Positions 10,404 to 13,142 of a DNA stretch of 13,142 bases are shown piece by piece. Where the stretch lies: NCBI GenBank assembly GCA_046758865.1, contig JBHIBD010000062.1, positions 1 to 13,142 on the forward strand, in the 5' to 3' direction. The DNA comes from JBHIBD01 sp046758865. GTDB lineage: Bacteria > Planctomycetota > Brocadiia > Brocadiales > Bathyanammoxibiaceae. Position numbers and translations under genes: made by a program. The notes beneath the pieces are model-generated. The model saw nothing but the letters and a program-made list of their open reading frames with translations. It was not told the origin of the DNA and did no database searches. How positions within the stretch are numbered: position 1 is the first letter of the stretch; each line of letters starts with the position of its first letter.

Positions 10404-10667
10404 AAGTATCATATTGGCCAGAAGGCAGGAATCAAGGACTTTCATCGCCATGACCTGCGACACACTTTCGCTAGCCACTTAGTAATGGCAGGGGTAGATA
10501 TAAGAACCGTCCAAGACCTGCTAGGCCATAAGACCCGCGCCATGACCCTGAGGTATGCACACCTTTTCCCTAGCCACAAAGCTAAGGCGGTAAGGGTGCT
10601 CAAAGAAAAGTTGGCGCTTAGCGTAGATAAAACAGGTGGTGTGCTCTACGATCGTTCTACAATTTAG
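10404..10667 (+). pseudogene. Tyrosine recombinase (phage-type integrase), C-terminal fragment
   Basis: About 87 residues match the end of an XerC/D-like phage integrase: HDLRHTFASHLVMAG with the catalytic His (10449-10451) and Arg (10458-10460), LLGHK with the second His (10527-10529), and TLRYAHL with the nucleophilic Tyr (10554-10556). The N-terminal DNA-binding domain and the first catalytic Arg box are missing. The frame runs upstream to an ATG at 10368, but that part overlaps the start of the GGDEF-EAL gene and does not look like integrase, so recognisable sequence begins near 10404. It points toward tRNA-Lys, 60 bp away. It cannot be active alone and most likely marks a deletion within the element. 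Confidence 0.85.
10408..10435 (-). promoter_or_regulatory. Candidate promoter of the GGDEF-EAL gene
   Basis: On the minus strand TTGATT (10435-10430), a 16-bp spacer and TATGAT (10413-10408) give a sigma70-like promoter 21 bp before the GTG start. It lies antisense within the integrase remnant. The predicted leader is short but includes the AAGGAG ribosome binding site. Confidence 0.5.
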
Positions 10668-10727
10668 GCAAACCACCGGAAGAAGATTGAGAACAATTAC
10701 TTGTAACTTCTTATATAACAACTGAGT

Positions 10728-10777
10728 ATTTGGTACGCCCTGGAGGATTCGAACCTCCGACCCACTGATTAAGAATC
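10728..10777 (-). repeat. Right attachment-site repeat within tRNA-Lys
   Basis: This is the tRNA-Lys copy of the 50-bp repeat found at 7716-7765. The distance between copies is 3012 bp. Because the copy runs from the anticodon stem to beyond CCA, the tRNA stays whole after integration. Confidence 0.88.
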
Positions 10778-10806
10778 AGTTGCTCTACCAGCTGAGCTAA
10801 GGGCGC
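10731..10806 (-). tRNA. tRNA-Lys (anticodon CTT)
   Basis: The minus strand folds as a complete cloverleaf: acceptor GCGCCCT/AGGGCGT (with a G1-U72 wobble), D-arm GCTCAGCTGGTAGAGC, anticodon stem-loop CTGATTCTTAATCAG with anticodon CTT, T-arm GGAGGTTCGAATCCTCC, discriminator A and encoded CCA (10733-10731). It is the insertion target of the adjacent element and lies 61 bp downstream of tRNA-Arg on the same strand, so the two may be one transcript. Confidence 0.96.
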
Positions 10807-10867
10807 ATAAGTGTTGTTTATACTATATCGTCCACCTCAGGCAAGGGAAAAACAGGCGCCTGATTAA

Positions 10868-10944
10868 TGGCGCGCCCGGCAGGACTCGAACCTGCAACCG
10901 TTGGATTCGAAGTCCACCACTCTGTCCAATTGAGCTACGGGCGC
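10868..10944 (-). tRNA. tRNA-Arg (anticodon TCG)
   Basis: The minus strand folds as a cloverleaf: acceptor GCGCCCG/CGGGCGC, D-arm GCTCAATTGGACAGAGT, anticodon loop CTTCGAA with anticodon TCG, T-arm GCAGGTTCGAGTCCTGC, discriminator G and encoded CCA (10870-10868). The top pair of the anticodon stem is a mismatch, which is tolerated in this position. No partial second copy of this gene was seen, so it is not an integration site within the window. Confidence 0.96.
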
Positions 10945-11286
10945 TTTTAACTTAAGATTTTTACAGTTAATTGTTTAGCAACACCTACCTTTTCGCTTTC
11001 TCTCCTCCACGCATCTTCCGGGTGGGCAAAAAGTGGCCAACACTTGACCCGGTGTCTTTCACAAGTGAATTCACATCTTCTCTTTTGTGTTACTAATCTT
11101 GATGGAAATGCATCTTGTCTATGACCACGGCGTCTTCATTTAAATCTATTCTTAATGGTATATATTCTAACAAAAACGTTTTTATAATCAATATCTTCCC
11201 ATGTCAGAGTCAAGCTGTGCTTACCTCATGGGGTTTCTTGCCTTTTTGCCAAATAGCCTCAAGACCAAAAGACCCAATCTAGCCAG
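10945..11286. other. Intergenic region between the efflux pump and tRNA-Arg
   Basis: This 342-bp region has no intact gene. A possible integrase remnant lies at 11130-11241 on the minus strand. A sigma70-like pair TTGATT, 16 bp, TAGAAT lies on the minus strand at about 11165-11192, over 200 bp from tRNA-Arg, and is uncertain. No clear terminator for the efflux gene was found. Confidence 0.45.
11130..11241 (-). pseudogene. Possible decayed integrase fragment (first catalytic box region)
   Basis: One minus-strand frame reads LTLTWEDIDYKNVFVRI and then a Lys-Asn segment up to a TGA. It resembles the beta-strand region after the first catalytic Arg of tyrosine recombinases (pattern L-x-W-x-D-I-D-x-x-N). 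Just upstream, CCCCATGAGG could encode the Met-Arg of that box, but about two bases are missing from the expected spacing and a stop interrupts the frame. It is on the opposite strand to the integrase fragment at 10404-10667, so they are not simply two halves of one gene. The match is short and may be chance. Confidence 0.35.
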
Positions 11287-13142
11287 TTATTTATTTTTGA
11301 ATTCTATTTTCTTTGCGAACCATCTGTAGAGTGACGGGAGCACGAATAACGTAAGGAAGGTGGAAAAGATAAGACCGCCTATTACCACCGTGGCCAGGGG
11401 TCTCTGGACCTCTGCACCCACGCCCCATGATACAGCCATGGGCAGGAAGCCTATTATGTCGGCGGAGGATGTCATAAGTACTGGTCTTAGACGTTCTTCC
11501 GCACCTTCAAGCACGGCTTCCGTCATGTCCATGCCCTCTGCGACAAGGTCGTTTATTCGTGACACCATAACGATTCCGAACAGCACGGAGAGGCCAAAAA
11601 GGGCGATAAAGCCTATCCCGGCGGATATACTCAGGGGCATTCCCCTGATGGCCAGGGCAAATATGCCACCAGTTGCGGCTATGGGTACGTTTATGTAGAT
11701 GAGTAAGGCGTTTTTCAGCGAACCAAAGGTGGTAAACAGCAGTATAAAGATAAGGAATAGGGAGACGGGGACTACGATGGCAAGCCTGATGCGCGCCCGT
11801 TGCATATTTTCGAACTGTCCTCCCCAATCTATATAGTAGCCCGGCGGTAGGGTAACCTGCCTCTTAATCTCTTTATCTGCCTCTGCCACGAAGCTCCCGA
11901 TGTCTCTGCCCCTTACATTGCATTCCACCACCATGCGTCGCCGACTGTTCTTCCTCGATATCTGGGCCTGCCCTTCCACCAGGGTGATCTCAGCAAGGTG
12001 TGCTAACGGCATAACCCTCTTCCCGGGTGCGCTAACCAGTATGTTTTTTATAGTGTCTATGTCTTTCCTGGTTTCCTCTGGAAATCTTACCACCATGTCG
12101 AAGCGCTTCTCCCCCTCAATTACCTGGGTGGCTGCCTTACTGCCTATGGCGGTTTCTATAATCTCCTGGACATCGGCAACGTTTATGCCGTGGCGTGCTA
12201 TGGCCTCACGGTCTATCTTTATTTGAAGCACGGGCAGCCCCCGCACCTGTTCCATCTTCACGTCCTCTGCCCCCTCTATACCCGTTATAATGCGCTGAAT
12301 CTGCCTTGACTTTTCTACAAGGATGTCGAAGTCGTCACCAAAGAGCCATATGGCAATATCAGACCGTACCCCCGAAATGAGCTCATTCACCCGCATCTCA
12401 ATGGGCTGAGAGAAGGCATAGTTCATGCCCGGTATCTTGTTAACTTCAGCCTCCATCTTGTCAATGAGCTCTTCCTTGGTGTGGGCACTCACCCAGTATT
12501 TTTTAGGTTTTAGTATCACGTAGATGTCACTTACCTCTGGTCCCATTGGGTCGGTTGATATCTCGGCCCGTCCCGTTTTGGATACCACAGTTGTAACTTC
12601 CGGGAATTTATCCATGAGTACATTTTCTACCTTGTTGGCGGCGTTAATGGACTCGGTGAGGGATACGCTGGGCAGACGTATTGTCTGCAGGGCAATAGAA
12701 CCCTCGTCCAGTTCAGGTATAAACACAGAGCCCATGAAAGGTAGAAGTGCCAGGCTTCCAGCGAAGAATACACCGGCTATGCTGATAGGTAGTATATTGT
12801 GGCGGACGGCCAGGCGCAACACGGGCCTGTAGACGCCCTTGAGGAAGCGCATGACCATGTTGTCTGCCTCCCCCTTAGTGCGTATGCCTTTTGGGAAGAA
12901 GAAACCACAGAGGGCAGGGGCGAGGGTAAGGGCCAGGATGAGTGCGCCTATCATGGCAATACACACGACAAGGGCCATGGGTCTGAACATCTTACCCTCT
13001 ATCCCCTGCAGGGATAAGATGGGTATATAGACCATGATGATAATGCCTATGGCAAATGTCACCGGCCTGCCCACCTCACGTCCTGCATCTATTATGGTGT
13101 CTTGTATGGTGTTCTGGGGCGTCTTTCCCGGGGTCTGTTCCT
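11287..13142 (-). CDS. Heavy-metal RND efflux pump (CusA/CzcA family), C-terminal part
   Basis: The last 617 residues of an inner-membrane proton-driven metal pump are seen; the frame stays open through the right edge, so the GTG at 13074 is not the start. Family members have about 1030-1050 residues and work as trimers with a periplasmic adaptor and an outer-membrane channel to export Cu/Ag or Zn/Co/Cd. Family segments include GRPVTFAIGIIIMVYIPILS, LQGIEGKMFRPMA, LDEGSIALQ, the periplasmic porter region with VEKSRQIQRI and EQVRGLPVL, and the final helix bundle with FGIVMVSRIND, RPVLMTSSADIIGFLPMA and the closing helix LTLFVLPSLYRWF. The C-terminus is a short basic tail. The part with the diagnostic helix-4 Asp motif lies outside, so metal specificity is not assigned. 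Adaptor and channel genes would be expected beyond the edge. Confidence 0.93.
   Translation of the reverse strand, partial: EQTPGKTPQNTIQDTIIDAGREVGRPVTFAIGIIIMVYIPILSLQGIEGKMFRPMALVVCIAMIGALILALTLAPALCGFFFPKGIRTKGEADNMVMRFLKGVYRPVLRLAVRHNILPISIAGVFFAGSLALLPFMGSVFIPELDEGSIALQTIRLPSVSLTESINAANKVENVLMDKFPEVTTVVSKTGRAEISTDPMGPEVSDIYVILKPKKYWVSAHTKEELIDKMEAEVNKIPGMNYAFSQPIEMRVNELISGVRSDIAIWLFGDDFDILVEKSRQIQRIITGIEGAEDVKMEQVRGLPVLQIKIDREAIARHGINVADVQEIIETAIGSKAATQVIEGEKRFDMVVRFPEETRKDIDTIKNILVSAPGKRVMPLAHLAEITLVEGQAQISRKNSRRRMVVECNVRGRDIGSFVAEADKEIKRQVTLPPGYYIDWGGQFENMQRARIRLAIVVPVSLFLIFILLFTTFGSLKNALLIYINVPIAATGGIFALAIRGMPLSISAGIGFIALFGLSVLFGIVMVSRINDLVAEGMDMTEAVLEGAEERLRPVLMTSSADIIGFLPMAVSWGVGAEVQRPLATVVIGGLIFSTFLTLFVLPSLYRWFAKKIEFKNK

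Larger units (their letters stand above)
7716..10777. mobile_element. Decayed integrative element at tRNA-Lys, about 3.0 kb
   Basis: The segment is bounded by the 50-bp direct repeat (7716-7765 and 10728-10777). The right repeat is the 3' portion of an intact tRNA-Lys gene. A tyrosine recombinase fragment lies next to the tRNA, its usual place in integrative elements. The only complete gene inside is a dCACHE-HAMP-GGDEF-EAL protein. tRNA gene, truncated repeat and integrase together strongly support integration; the loss of the N-terminal and first catalytic parts of the integrase indicates that it can no longer excise by itself. A larger original element that shrank by deletion is likely. 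Confidence 0.75.

Overview
The window comes from a planctomycete, most likely a relative of the anammox order Brocadiales. Its 16S rRNA gene carries the exact 18-nt target of planctomycete probe Pla46 (6650-6667). It matches the anammox probe Amx368 site at 17 of 18 positions (6304-6321). This placement rests on 16S signatures read by eye. No anammox metabolic gene is visible here.

Layout. The left end (2-331, + strand) holds the C-terminal part of a class II (c'/c556-type) c-type cytochrome, followed by a small degenerate copy of its heme-binding end. Next, on the minus strand, are a four-helix hypothetical membrane protein (591-959) and a Fur-family metal regulator (1126-1587). A complete rRNA operon also lies on the minus strand and is transcribed right to left: 16S (6712-5137), tRNA-Ile(GAT), tRNA-Ala(TGC), 23S (4817-1818), 5S (1760-1651), then a strong intrinsic terminator. 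Its control region shows two tandem sigma70-type promoters, boxA-like antitermination sites in the leader and spacer, and complementary 16S flanks that can form a processing stalk. The Fur gene begins only about 20 bp beyond the rRNA terminator.

Upstream of the operon (6713-7715) is mostly non-coding DNA with a perfect 30-bp palindrome and an unreported-size ORF for a 54-residue single-helix membrane protein (7464-7628).

The accessory part is 7716-10777, a roughly 3-kb segment bounded by a 50-bp direct repeat (49 of 50 identical). The right copy is the 3' part of an intact tRNA-Lys(CTT) gene and the left copy is a bare 3' tRNA fragment. Between them lie an 818-residue transmembrane dCACHE-HAMP-GGDEF-EAL cyclic-di-GMP enzyme and the C-terminal catalytic piece of a tyrosine recombinase. 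This is best read as a decayed integrative element that entered at tRNA-Lys, lost most of its integrase and kept one signalling gene, whose likely promoter now sits inside the integrase remnant.

To the right are tRNA-Arg(TCG), a 342-bp gap that may hold a second, badly decayed integrase fragment, and the C-terminal 617 residues of a CusA/CzcA-type heavy-metal RND efflux pump running off the right edge. Apart from the rRNA operon, the genes do not form one pathway: they are a translation locus, metal-homeostasis genes and a signalling island next to each other.
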